DNA of 51,925 nt from Syntrophobacter sp. SbD2 (GTDB taxonomy: Bacteria; Desulfobacterota; Binatia; UBA9968). The stretch is from positions 1 through 51,925 of the forward strand of contig CAMDBU010000020.1 of the NCBI GenBank assembly GCA_945889495.1. Direction: 5' to 3'. Below are positions 42,240-50,434 of the stretch, in pieces. A program made the position numbers and the translations under genes. Positions within the stretch are counted from its first letter, which is position 1. The number at the start of each line of letters is the position of its first letter. The notes under the pieces were generated by a model, which worked only from the letters and a program-made list of their open reading frames with translations, had not been told where the DNA came from and did no database searches.

Positions 42240-42965
42240 TCAATGCACCGTCGGCCCGCCGTCGTCGTCCTTGCCGCCGGGTAACACTTGAAAGCGCTTT
42301 TTCAGCCGGGCCAGACGGCGGCGGTCTTGATAGATTTTGAACTGCTCCCAGGGATTGATACCGCCACCGCGCAGGTAAATGTAGCCGAACACCATGCCGC
42401 CGAGATGAGCCAGGTGGGCGATGCCGCTTTGGCCTGAGGTGACCGCGGAATACACTGCGATGGCGCCGATGATCCAGACAAAATGCTTCATCTTGATCGG
42501 GAACAAAAAATAAAAGTACACGACACGGTCCGGGTAGATCAGGCCGTAGGCGAGCAGCAGTCCATAGACGCCGGCCGATGCGCCAATGCTTGGGCCCAAC
42601 TGGCCGGGCAGGAACACCACATTCAAGATTCCGCCACCGATCACCGTGACGAAAAAATATTTGAGAAAGAATTCCTGGCCCCAGCGCCGTTCGAGGTCGC
42701 CGCCGAACATCCACAACGCCAGCATGTTGAAGAGCAAATGAAACAGCCCGCCATGGAGAAACTGGTAGGTGAACAGCTGCCAGAGATAAAACTGGTTGAG
42801 CACCCAATGCGGCACCAGGCCGAGATAGGCAGTCAGCGGCAAATGGACGCTGATGTCATTGACGGTCTGAACGACGAACATCGCGACGTTGACGATCAGA
42901 AGAAACTTCACCGCCGGCGTCACACTACCACCGCCGAAACTCATCTGTCGGGTTTGATATTGCAT
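42240..42965 (-). CDS. Rhomboid-family intramembrane serine protease
   Basis: A 241-residue membrane protease with six or so hydrophobic segments. The catalytic dyad is Ser130 in GASAG and His187 in LAHLGGMVFG; the oxyanion residues are in HLLFNML (His76, Asn80). A short cytoplasmic C-terminus is basic, then ends in GGKDDDGG. It cleaves membrane-spanning substrates; no partner is indicated. It lies just outside the toxin-antitoxin island and starts with ATG. Confidence 0.93.
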   Translation of the reverse strand: MQYQTRQMSFGGGSVTPAVKFLLIVNVAMFVVQTVNDISVHLPLTAYLGLVPHWVLNQFYLWQLFTYQFLHGGLFHLLFNMLALWMFGGDLERRWGQEFFLKYFFVTVIGGGILNVVFLPGQLGPSIGASAGVYGLLLAYGLIYPDRVVYFYFLFPIKMKHFVWIIGAIAVYSAVTSGQSGIAHLAHLGGMVFGYIYLRGGGINPWEQFKIYQDRRRLARLKKRFQVLPGGKDDDGGPTVH

Positions 42966-43045
42966 TGCGCTTAAGTTTAACCGTTAGTCGCCACGGTTAA
43001 AAGCCGGGAGGGCAACCACAGGGAGTTGCCCCTACAGGTCCGAAT

Positions 43046-43131
43046 CTATTTTGTGTTCTTTGCGTTCCTTGCGGTCAATATTCCGATCCGAATCTTCTAC
43101 TCTGTGATCTCTGTGCCCTCTGTGGTGAGAA
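43046..43131. repeat. Intergenic repeat of the CTCTGTGxxCTCTGTGGTGA type
   Basis: The gap before livF holds TTTGTGTTCTTTGCGTTCCT and, further on, CTCTGTGATCTCTGTGCC followed by CTCTGTGGTGAGA. Both are short tandem 9-base-like periods (CTCTGTG...). They belong to the same style of dispersed intergenic repeat as 9629-9707 and 44662-44754. Non-coding. Confidence 0.5.
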
Positions 43132-43148
43132 CATCTTCTTCCCGAGCC

Positions 43149-43850
43149 CTACCCGCCCAAGTACGCCTGGCGCACCAGATCGTTACCTGCCAGCTCGCTG
43201 GCCGGGCCTTCGAGAATCACCACGCCGGTCTCGAGCACATAGCCGCGGTGCGAGATCGCCAGCGCCATGGCAGCGTTTTGCTCGACTAACAGCACCGTCA
43301 CGCCTGCTCGATTGATCGCCTGGATATTTTCCAGGATCTGCTCGACGATTTTCGGCGCCAGTCCCATGGACGGTTCGTCGAGGAGCAGCAGCTTCGGCTT
43401 GGTCATCAGAGCGCGGCCGATGGCGAGCATTTGCTGCTCGCCGCCGGACAAGGTGCCGGCGGACTGTTTTTGCCGCTCCTTCAAGCGCGGAAACATCTGG
43501 TAGACGAAATCCAACTCGGCGGCAAGTGTGTTTTTCGCCCGCGTGTAGGCGCCGATCTGGAGATTTTCCAGCACCGTGAAACGGGGAAAAACTTTTCTGC
43601 CCTCCGGCACATGGGCGACGCCGCGCCGGACGATCTCGTGGGGCTCGACCGCGCCCAGGGATTCGCCGTCGAGCTTCACCGCGCCGGCACGCGGCCGCAG
43701 CAAACCCGAGAGCGTTTTCAAGGTCGTCGTCTTGCCGGCGCCGTTGCCGCCGAGGAGCGTGACCAGCTCGCCCTGGGCGACGTTGAACGTCACGCCTTTG
43801 AGCGCGTGGATCGCGTCGTAGTAAACGTGGATGGCGTCAACGCTGAGCAT
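43149..43850 (-). CDS. livF: Branched-chain amino acid type ABC transporter ATPase LivF
   Basis: A 233-residue ABC ATPase. Walker A is GGNGAGKTT (34-42), the signature is LSGGEQQML, and Walker B is LLLLDEPSMGLAP, with the SMGLAP sequence typical of LivF. It energises uptake with LivG through LivH and LivM. The substrate need not be leucine; many relatives carry urea, amides or aromatic acids. It overlaps livG by 14 bases. Confidence 0.92.
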   Translation of the reverse strand: MLSVDAIHVYYDAIHALKGVTFNVAQGELVTLLGGNGAGKTTTLKTLSGLLRPRAGAVKLDGESLGAVEPHEIVRRGVAHVPEGRKVFPRFTVLENLQIGAYTRAKNTLAAELDFVYQMFPRLKERQKQSAGTLSGGEQQMLAIGRALMTKPKLLLLDEPSMGLAPKIVEQILENIQAINRAGVTVLLVEQNAAMALAISHRGYVLETGVVILEGPASELAGNDLVRQAYLGG

Positions 43851-44622
43851 TTTTCAACCAATCGCCAGTGCCTAAGTAAGCTTCGATCACCCGCGGGTCC
43901 CGGCGCACGGCATCGGGCACACCCTCGGCGATTTTTTCACCGTAGTCGAGCACATGAACGCAATCCGACACGCCCATGACTACGCGCATGTTGTGCTCGA
44001 TCAGTAGAATCGCCTTGACGTAGCGTCCCATGAGATCTTTGAACAAACCCATCAGCGACTGCGCTTCGCTGGCGTTCATGCCCGCCGTCGGTTCGTCGAG
44101 CAAAAGCAGCTGCGGCGCCGCCGCGAGGGCGCGGGCGATTTCCAAGCGGCGCTGTTCGCCGTAGGAAAGCTGCTGCGCCCATTCGTTTTCCCGGCCGGTG
44201 AGGCCGGTGAGCTCGATGAGCTCATGGGCGCGCCGGCGCGCCGCCTTTTCGCCGGCGTGAAATTTTTTCGAGGCGAGAAAAATATCCACCAAGCTCGAGT
44301 CCAGCCGGGTGTGCATGCCGACCAGCACGTTGTCGAGCACGCTCATATGGCCGAACAGGCGAATGTTTTGAAACGTCCGGCTGATGCCGGCGCCGGTGAT
44401 CGACTCCGGTTTCATTCCGACCAGCGAGCGCGCTTGGAAACGAATCTCGCCCTGGTCCGGCCGGTACAGGCCGGTGAGCGTGTTGAACAAGGTCGTCTTG
44501 CCGGCGCCGTTGGGACCGATGAGCGACGCGATCATGCCCTCTTCGATATTCATGCTCACCAGCGACAGCGCCTGCAAGCCGCCGAAGCGTTTGGAGATAT
44601 CGCGGAGTTCGAGCAATGCCAT
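43837..44622 (-). CDS. livG: Branched-chain amino acid type ABC transporter ATPase LivG
   Basis: A 261-residue ABC ATPase of the LivG type. Walker A is GPNGAGKTTL, the signature is LSYGEQRRL, and Walker B is LLLLDEPTAGMN. The extra NVLVGMHTRL region before the signature is characteristic of LivG. The ATG at 44622 (ALLELRDISKRFGG) is the family start; the longer frame upstream covers repeat DNA. It is the partner of LivF. Confidence 0.92.
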   Translation of the reverse strand: MALLELRDISKRFGGLQALSLVSMNIEEGMIASLIGPNGAGKTTLFNTLTGLYRPDQGEIRFQARSLVGMKPESITGAGISRTFQNIRLFGHMSVLDNVLVGMHTRLDSSLVDIFLASKKFHAGEKAARRRAHELIELTGLTGRENEWAQQLSYGEQRRLEIARALAAAPQLLLLDEPTAGMNASEAQSLMGLFKDLMGRYVKAILLIEHNMRVVMGVSDCVHVLDYGEKIAEGVPDAVRRDPRVIEAYLGTGDWLKNAQR

Positions 44623-44661
44623 GATTAGTCTTGATCCAGCGGATCGGAAGAAGAATTCTCC

Positions 44662-44754
44662 CGCAAAGGCGCAAAGGCGCAAAGGGTTAAGAAAGATTTC
44701 TCCCTTCGGTCGAAATCACTCCGATTCCGACCTTTGCGCCTTTGCGCCTTTGCG
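44662..44754. repeat. Exact 24-base inverted repeat of the CGCAAAGG type
   Basis: CGCAAAGG in three tandem periods at 44662-44685 and its exact complement at 44731-44754, facing each other across about 45 bases that include GGTCGAAATCACT. It lies between livG and livM and could form a large hairpin in the liv mRNA. It is a further member of the dispersed intergenic repeat style in this window. Confidence 0.85.
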
Positions 44755-44758
44755 AGAG

Positions 44759-46015
44759 TCACTTCTTCGCCCCCTGCTTGGGCGGCAGGATACCCTGCGG
44801 GCGGAAGATCATCATCAATATTAAGATCAAACCGAAGATCATGCGCTCGTACTTGGCCGGCTCGAACTGCGCCGGCAGATTGGCCAGCGACAGATCGCCC
44901 AAGAGCGGGATCGACCACACCGCGCCCGATTGACGCAGGCCGTTCAACCACAGCGACAACCCCTTGAGCAATTGCAGATTGAGAATTGTCACGCCGGTGG
45001 CGCCGAGGATGGCGCCGGGCACCGAACCCATGCCGCCCAATATCACCATGGCGAGCACGCCGATGGATTCCATGAAAGTAAAACTCTCGGGATTGATAAA
45101 CACCTGCTTGGCGGCGAACAACACGCCGACCGCGGAGGCGAAGGACGCGCCGACGGCGAAGCCGAGTAATTTCATGCGCACGACGGGAACGCCCATGGCC
45201 GACGCCGCGATCTCGTCCTCGCGGATCGCTTTCCAAGCGCGGCCCACCCGCGAGTTCTCGAGTCTTTGAGTAACCAGAATGATGACGCACACCAGCAACA
45301 AGACGAGAAAATAGAAATACATCGGATAAAGCGCCGCGTCGCTCACCTGTATGCCGAAGAACTCCAACAGCGGCTTGAAAAATAGCGGCGGCTTGGAGAT
45401 CGGCGAGATGCCCCTGGGGCCGTTGGTCAGATTGATCGGCTTGTCGAGATTGTTGACCAGCGCGCGCACCACTTCGGCGAAGCCAAGCGTCACGATGGCC
45501 AGATAGTCGCCGCGCAGTCGGAGAACTGGCAATCCGAGCAACGCGCCGGCGGCGCCACCAACGACGATGCTGAGCAGCAGAAAAACAAAAAACCAATTGG
45601 CCGACAGCGGAAACCAGCCGCCCATGATTGCAGGGACGAAGTTATTGGCTTGCGGCGATCCAAACACCGCCCACAGATAAGCGCCGATGGCGTAGAAGGC
45701 GACGAAGCCCAAATTGAGCAAACCGACGAAGCCGACGACGATGTTGAGTCCAAGCGCCAGGGCGACGAAAATGCCGATCTGAATGGCGATCTCGAAATAG
45801 TAAGCATTGGAAAAACCCAACACCGGCAACAGCACCAGCAACACCAGGCCGCCGAGCAAAAATTTCACCCGGTCACTGATGTGAACGTAGTAGAGCAGCA
45901 GCAGCGACGCTTCGACGAGCAGGAACGCCAGCACCGATTGCGGAAAGATGTAGGCCAGCGCGCAGCTCACCGCGATATACAGACACAGCCCTGGCACCAC
46001 CAGCGCGGCACTCAT
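44759..46015 (-). CDS. livM: Branched-chain amino acid type ABC transporter permease LivM
   Basis: A 418-residue membrane permease. It has ten or more hydrophobic segments; an N-terminal portion (about 100 residues) precedes the family core (GLNIVVGFVGLLNLGFVAFYAIGAY). The EAA-like loop is SRVGRAWKAIREDEIAASAMGV. The core forms the channel with LivH. The start overlaps livH by 4 bases (ATGA). A C-terminal ILPPKQGAKK ends the protein. Confidence 0.92.
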   Translation of the reverse strand: MSAALVVPGLCLYIAVSCALAYIFPQSVLAFLLVEASLLLLYYVHISDRVKFLLGGLVLLVLLPVLGFSNAYYFEIAIQIGIFVALALGLNIVVGFVGLLNLGFVAFYAIGAYLWAVFGSPQANNFVPAIMGGWFPLSANWFFVFLLLSIVVGGAAGALLGLPVLRLRGDYLAIVTLGFAEVVRALVNNLDKPINLTNGPRGISPISKPPLFFKPLLEFFGIQVSDAALYPMYFYFLVLLLVCVIILVTQRLENSRVGRAWKAIREDEIAASAMGVPVVRMKLLGFAVGASFASAVGVLFAAKQVFINPESFTFMESIGVLAMVILGGMGSVPGAILGATGVTILNLQLLKGLSLWLNGLRQSGAVWSIPLLGDLSLANLPAQFEPAKYERMIFGLILILMMIFRPQGILPPKQGAKK

Positions 46016-46980
46016 GCCTTGCTCTCCCGCACTGCTTCGCCGAGCAAACCCTTGGGCCGAAAGATCAGGATCACGATCAAGACGACGAACGCGACCACAT
46101 CCTTGTACTCGGCGCCGAAGGCGCCGTCGGTGAGGATCGACAGATAGGACGCCGCGAAGGCTTCCAGTAAACCCAGCAACATGCCGCCGACCATGGCGCC
46201 GGGGATGTTGCCGATGCCGCCCAACACCGCCGCGGTGAAAGCTTTCATGCCGGGGACGAAGCCGGAGTAGGGATTGACCAGGCTATAGTGAATACCGAAC
46301 AGCACTCCGGCCAAGCCGCCGAGCGCGCCGCCGACAAAAAATGTCAGGGCGATGACACGATTAACCGGCACGCCCATGAGCGAGGCGGTGTCGGGATCCT
46401 GGGCCACGGCGCGGATCGCCATGCCCATGCGCGTGCGGTTGACGAAAAAATGCAGCCCCAATAGCGTCAAGATCGCCGTGACGATCACCAGCAGCGATTT
46501 CACCGGAATGGTCAAAGAGGCCGTGATCGGCAGATTGCGATCGAGAAAATCGAGAGTCGGGTAGTTGAGATAAAAAGTATTGCGCCACAGGCTTTCGAAC
46601 AGACGCAATGCGTCTTGCAGAAAGAACGACGCGCCGATGGCAGAGATCAAGGCGACCAAGCGCGGTCCGCCCATGAGCGGCCGGTAGGCGATGCGCTCCA
46701 AGGTCATCGCCGCCAAGCCGCTAATGGTCATGCCGGTAACGATGACCAGTAACAGAATCAGCGCCGGATGGAGCGTCGCCAACAAGCCGGCGCTTTGCAG
46801 CAGCAGCAGCACCTCGACGCCGACGAAGGAGCCGAGAACAAATATCTCGCTATGCGCGAAGTTGATAAACTCCAAGACGCCATAGACCATGGTGTAGCCC
46901 AAGGCGATGAGCGCGTACATGAAACCCAACACGATGCCGTCGAGCAAAACCTGGGGAAGAATTTCGAGCGCGATTTCCAA
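46012..46980 (-). CDS. livH: Branched-chain amino acid type ABC transporter permease LivH
   Basis: A 322-residue membrane permease with eight or so hydrophobic segments. Family core sequences are GYTMVYGVLEFINFAHSEIF near the start and RTRMGMAIRAVAQDPDTASLMGV as the ATPase-contact loop. The apparent start codon is TTG, with GAAGGG upstream. It heads the livHMGF operon; no livK binding protein precedes it, so the binding protein must be encoded elsewhere or recruited from the orphan binding proteins. Confidence 0.9.
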   Translation of the reverse strand: MEIALEILPQVLLDGIVLGFMYALIALGYTMVYGVLEFINFAHSEIFVLGSFVGVEVLLLLQSAGLLATLHPALILLLVIVTGMTISGLAAMTLERIAYRPLMGGPRLVALISAIGASFFLQDALRLFESLWRNTFYLNYPTLDFLDRNLPITASLTIPVKSLLVIVTAILTLLGLHFFVNRTRMGMAIRAVAQDPDTASLMGVPVNRVIALTFFVGGALGGLAGVLFGIHYSLVNPYSGFVPGMKAFTAAVLGGIGNIPGAMVGGMLLGLLEAFAASYLSILTDGAFGAEYKDVVAFVVLIVILIFRPKGLLGEAVRESKA

Positions 46981-47111
46981 GCAGTTGTGAACCCTTCAGG
47001 GACCGCATGCTAACAAATAGTTATCGGCCTGGCTACCCGCCGGTTGGCAAAGTTAGCCGTTTTAACGCCATCCCGGACACAGCACCCTGAAAACCGGCCA
47101 GCGTAAATTAG

Positions 47112-47139
47112 TTGGAATGAGCGACGGTTGACGTATAAT
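47112..47139 (+). promoter_or_regulatory. Putative promoter of the AsmA-like gene
   Basis: TTGGAA (47112-47117), a 16-base spacer and an exact TATAAT (47134-47139). The ATG at 47138 lies inside this -10 box, so the translation start should be the ATG at 47162, about 16 bases after the predicted transcription start. Confidence 0.6.
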
Positions 47140-47161
47140 GGCTATCGATAGGCAGCCAACC

Positions 47162-48730
47162 ATGTCAGACGCCGCAACCACACCGGTCCTCGCGCTCCCC
47201 GCTGGCGCCAACAAGCTCAAGAACGGCTTGCTCATCGGCGGCACCATGTTCGCCGTGCTGCTCGCCCTGGTGCTGGTGGTGCCTCACTTTATCGATCTGG
47301 GCCGGTTCAAGGCGACCTATTTGCCGCTCATCGAAGACGCCTTGGGCCGGCGCGTCGATGTCGGCGAAGTGCATCTCAGCCTGGTGCCGACGCCGTCGAT
47401 CCAATTGTCCAAGCTGCGCGTCTCCGACACCCAGGCCTTCGCCGACAACACATTCTTTGCCGCCCAGCAGGTCGAGCTCAAGCTCAAATTTTGGCCCTTG
47501 CTGCGTGGCCGTTTCGAAGTCACCGAGCTGGTGCTCGACAAGCCGGTATTCAATTTGTTGAAACAACCGGACGGCAGCTTCAACTACTCCGACCTGGCCA
47601 ATAAGAAAACCGCCAGCGCGCCGCGTCGCGAGGTGAGAAAGAAACCTGACGCCGGCAAAAAAGCTGAACCGGTGCCGCTGGCGCTGCCCAGCCGCATGCG
47701 CATCCGCGACGGCGAGCTGAATCTGGTCACCAAGGGACAAACCCCGGTGCGCATCAAAGGCATCGAGCTATCGCTGCAAGAAATGTCCGGCGCCGCGCCG
47801 TTTCCGTTTCGCGCGTCGTTTTTGTACCCCGGCCTCAAAGCCGTGGTGCTCGAAGGACAGTTGAATTACCAGGAAGACAAAGCGCTGCTCGAGCTCAAGA
47901 ACAATCGTTTGAAGCTCCTCGATCTAAGCTTTCCGGTCCAAGGCAGCGTCAGCAACCTCGCCACGACGCCCAAGGTCAACGTGAGCTTGAGCAGCGACCC
48001 GGTGGACGCCAAACCGATCTTCCAGATTCTCTCGGTCTTCGGCCTCGCCCCCGGCGAGACTGAGATCTCCGGTCCGATGGCGCTCAACATGTCGGTCACC
48101 GGGCCGTCCAACGCCCTGGTCACACAGATCCGCGGCGTTTTCAAAAACGTCAACGTCAAAGGCAAGCGCGCCTTGAAAGGCAACTTGACCGGCGAGGTCA
48201 ACATCCGCCTGCCCTTGGGTGGCGGCCGGATGAGCCAACGATTGCAGGGTAACGGTAAACTAGTCGCCCGCGACGGCGAGCTGACCAATGTCAACTTGAT
48301 CAAAAAAATTCACCGCGTCACCGGCATGATCGGCTTGTCCCAGGACCAGCAACGAGAAGCGACGACGTTCAAGACCATGGAAGGCGACTTCACCATCGGC
48401 GGCGGCGGCGCCGACTTCTCGCGGCTCTATCTGGTCAACCCGCAGATGGAAGTCACCGGCAGCGGCACCATGACCATCGACCAACCAACGTTGAACATCG
48501 CCCTCAACACCGCGCTATCGCCCCAAGCCTCGGCCCAGACCGGCCGAGGCCGCACCGTGACCTTCCTCAAGGACCGCCAAGGCCGGGTCATCGTCCCGCT
48601 CAAAGTCACCGGCCCGTTGGAAAACCCAACGGTGAATCTGAACGCCGAAAAGCTCAGCGAAGCCGGCCTACCCAAAGCGATCGAAAAAGGCGTCGGCGCG
48701 TTCTTCAAAAATCTTTTCCGCGGGCGGTAA
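47162..48730 (+). CDS. AsmA-family envelope protein
   Basis: A 522-residue inner-membrane-anchored protein. One membrane helix (GLLIGGTMFAVLLALVLVVPHF) is followed by the AsmA start (DLGRFKATYLPLIEDALGRRVDVGEVHLSLVPTPSIQLSKLRV) and long beta-rich repeats. The C-terminal AsmA_2-like part (VTGSGTMTIDQPTLNIALNTAL) is also present. AsmA-like proteins are chorein-type groove proteins thought to help move or balance phospholipids between membranes of diderms. The start at 47162 is chosen because the upstream ATG falls inside a promoter -10 box. The gene has its own promoter. Confidence 0.85.
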   Translation: MSDAATTPVLALPAGANKLKNGLLIGGTMFAVLLALVLVVPHFIDLGRFKATYLPLIEDALGRRVDVGEVHLSLVPTPSIQLSKLRVSDTQAFADNTFFAAQQVELKLKFWPLLRGRFEVTELVLDKPVFNLLKQPDGSFNYSDLANKKTASAPRREVRKKPDAGKKAEPVPLALPSRMRIRDGELNLVTKGQTPVRIKGIELSLQEMSGAAPFPFRASFLYPGLKAVVLEGQLNYQEDKALLELKNNRLKLLDLSFPVQGSVSNLATTPKVNVSLSSDPVDAKPIFQILSVFGLAPGETEISGPMALNMSVTGPSNALVTQIRGVFKNVNVKGKRALKGNLTGEVNIRLPLGGGRMSQRLQGNGKLVARDGELTNVNLIKKIHRVTGMIGLSQDQQREATTFKTMEGDFTIGGGGADFSRLYLVNPQMEVTGSGTMTIDQPTLNIALNTALSPQASAQTGRGRTVTFLKDRQGRVIVPLKVTGPLENPTVNLNAEKLSEAGLPKAIEKGVGAFFKNLFRGR

Positions 48731-48842
48731 GCAAAATTTGTATTAGCTTCTATAGGTCAATCAGAATCGCCTTTAACTTAGCAAGTAGGTTAGGAAGGAT
48801 AAGGGGGGGGGGGAGATTTTACTTTCTGACTATCCCAAACCA

Positions 48843-50216
48843 TCACTCCCGCGCCGCCGGCGGCGGCAAACTCAAAATCAAACTCTGCAAACTTTTCCCC
48901 TCCAGCGCTTTGGTCACCGACAGTTCCACCGCGCCAAGCAGCTCGTCGATCTCGTCCTCTTCCGGGCTGCGATCTTCCGGCGCTTTGGCTTTCTTGCCGG
49001 AGTTGCGCACGCAATCGAGGATGTCTTTGATGCCGATGGTCTCCGGGTCGCGACCCAAAACGTAAGTCTCGCCGTCGTTGACCGGCAGTACCAGGCGGTT
49101 GTCGGCGAACATATCCAAGAATTCTTTGACGATGCCCGCCGGGATCTGCAAGTGGGTCGACAGTTCGGTGACGGTCATCGGATCGAGGCCGTAGTAAAAG
49201 TTTCGCCCGACCAAGTGCAGCGCGTGCAGCGCCAACTTCTCCCGACCGGCTGGGCTCTGCGCCAATAACTGGCGGTCGCCGTGGAAAAAATAAATATGCT
49301 GGTGCGAATAGGCCACCTGGGCGCCGAGCAAGACGATCACCCAGCCGATATGCAGCCAGATCAAGAACAACAGCAGAATCGCGAAGCTCGAATAGATCGC
49401 GTAGTACTGGGTCGACGAAGCGACGAACTTGGCGAAGCCCCACCCGACCGTCTGCCAGAGAACCGCCGCCACCAAGCCGCCGATCACCGCCGAGCGAATC
49501 CGCACCCTGGTGTTGGGAATGAAAATGTAGACGAAGGTGAACGCGCCCCAGAGCGTCAAGTAGGGCACCAGCCGCAGCATGAACAGCAGCGCCTGGCCGA
49601 GAGTATCGAGCGAGGTGAGCGCGCCCACGACGGTGTTATTTTGCAGCGTCGCGGTGATCGTCACCGCGGCGAACACCAACACCGGCCCGACCAGGATCGC
49701 GCTCAGATAATCGCTGAACTTGCGCGCCAGCGTGCGCGCCGAGCGCACCCGCCAGATGCGGTTGAACGCTTCCTCGATGCTGCCCATCAACGACAACACG
49801 GTGACGAACAAGGTGACCAGGCCGATGGTGCCGAGCGCGCCGGCGCTCATCTTGTCGACGAAGCCGATCAGATAGACGGTGATCTCCCGGCCTTTGTCGC
49901 CCAGCGGCGCCAGCGCCTCGGCCAACGCCGGCTCCATGCGATTGTGTACGCCGAAAGCTTTGAGAATCGAAAACAGCACCGCCAACAGCGGCGCCAAAGA
50001 CAGCAGCGTCTTGAACGCCAGCGCCATGGCCTGGAGCTTGACCAGATTTTGAAAAAAATCCTGCCACACCATAACGACGATCTTGAGCGCGCCATGGAGC
50101 CAACGCTTGACCCGCGTCAGCTCGTCGAGCTCAGCGTCCATCACCCGCTCGACCACGCGGTCGCGCATCTGCTGCATCGAGCGCTTGGGTTTGGGCGTGG
50201 CGCGGCTGTTAGCCAT
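48843..50216 (-). CDS. YihY/BrkB-family membrane protein with C-terminal winged-helix-like extension
   Basis: A 457-residue protein. Residues about 45-330 are the six-helix YihY/BrkB (formerly misnamed RNase BN) domain: WQDFFQNLVKLQAMALAFK, FNRIWRVRSARTLARKF and the VRIRSAVIGGLVAAVLW stretch. Residues about 330-425 form a soluble extension resembling a winged helix (MTVTELSTHLQIPAGIVKEFLDMF), and the protein ends in an acidic stretch. Function of the family is not established; it is proposed to act in envelope or transport. Eleven G residues lie at 48803-48813, between this gene and AsmA. Confidence 0.87.
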   Translation of the reverse strand: MANSRATPKPKRSMQQMRDRVVERVMDAELDELTRVKRWLHGALKIVVMVWQDFFQNLVKLQAMALAFKTLLSLAPLLAVLFSILKAFGVHNRMEPALAEALAPLGDKGREITVYLIGFVDKMSAGALGTIGLVTLFVTVLSLMGSIEEAFNRIWRVRSARTLARKFSDYLSAILVGPVLVFAAVTITATLQNNTVVGALTSLDTLGQALLFMLRLVPYLTLWGAFTFVYIFIPNTRVRIRSAVIGGLVAAVLWQTVGWGFAKFVASSTQYYAIYSSFAILLLFLIWLHIGWVIVLLGAQVAYSHQHIYFFHGDRQLLAQSPAGREKLALHALHLVGRNFYYGLDPMTVTELSTHLQIPAGIVKEFLDMFADNRLVLPVNDGETYVLGRDPETIGIKDILDCVRNSGKKAKAPEDRSPEEDEIDELLGAVELSVTKALEGKSLQSLILSLPPPAARE

Positions 50217-50323
50217 AAATCGAAATTGTCAGCGGCGGGAAAGTTGCTCGAAGTCTACCAGCTTTGCTGAACGCCGACAAAGGATTTTCACCGCTTCATT
50301 GACAATCTAAAACCACGCTCGCT

Positions 50324-50434
50324 ATGCTCACGCGCAACATGTCTGACCCATCGTCACAAAATGAACCGCGCCGCGGCCTCAATCTCGCCGGTCTGGTGGG
50401 TCTGACTTTTTTTTGCGTCGCCGGTGGTGCCTAT
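50324..50434 (+). pseudogene. Amino acid permease (APC family) gene cut by an insertion sequence
   Basis: The frame opening at 50324 or, more likely, ATG 50339 reads RRGLNLAGLVGLTFFCVAGG, the start of an APC-type permease (first membrane helix with FFCVAGG). The insertion sequence begins right after codon 32 (AGGAY), and the frame soon ends at 50479 inside it. The rest of the permease gene should lie beyond the right edge of the window. Confidence 0.7.

Noticed and set aside
47138-47161. Earlier start of the AsmA-like gene at 47138
   Set aside because: That ATG is part of a TATAAT box with a matching -35 region, so it is unlikely to be in the transcript.
48803-48813. Run of eleven G residues as a phase-variation tract
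   Set aside because: It lies between the 3' ends of two convergent genes, away from any promoter or frame. It may also be a sequencing artefact.
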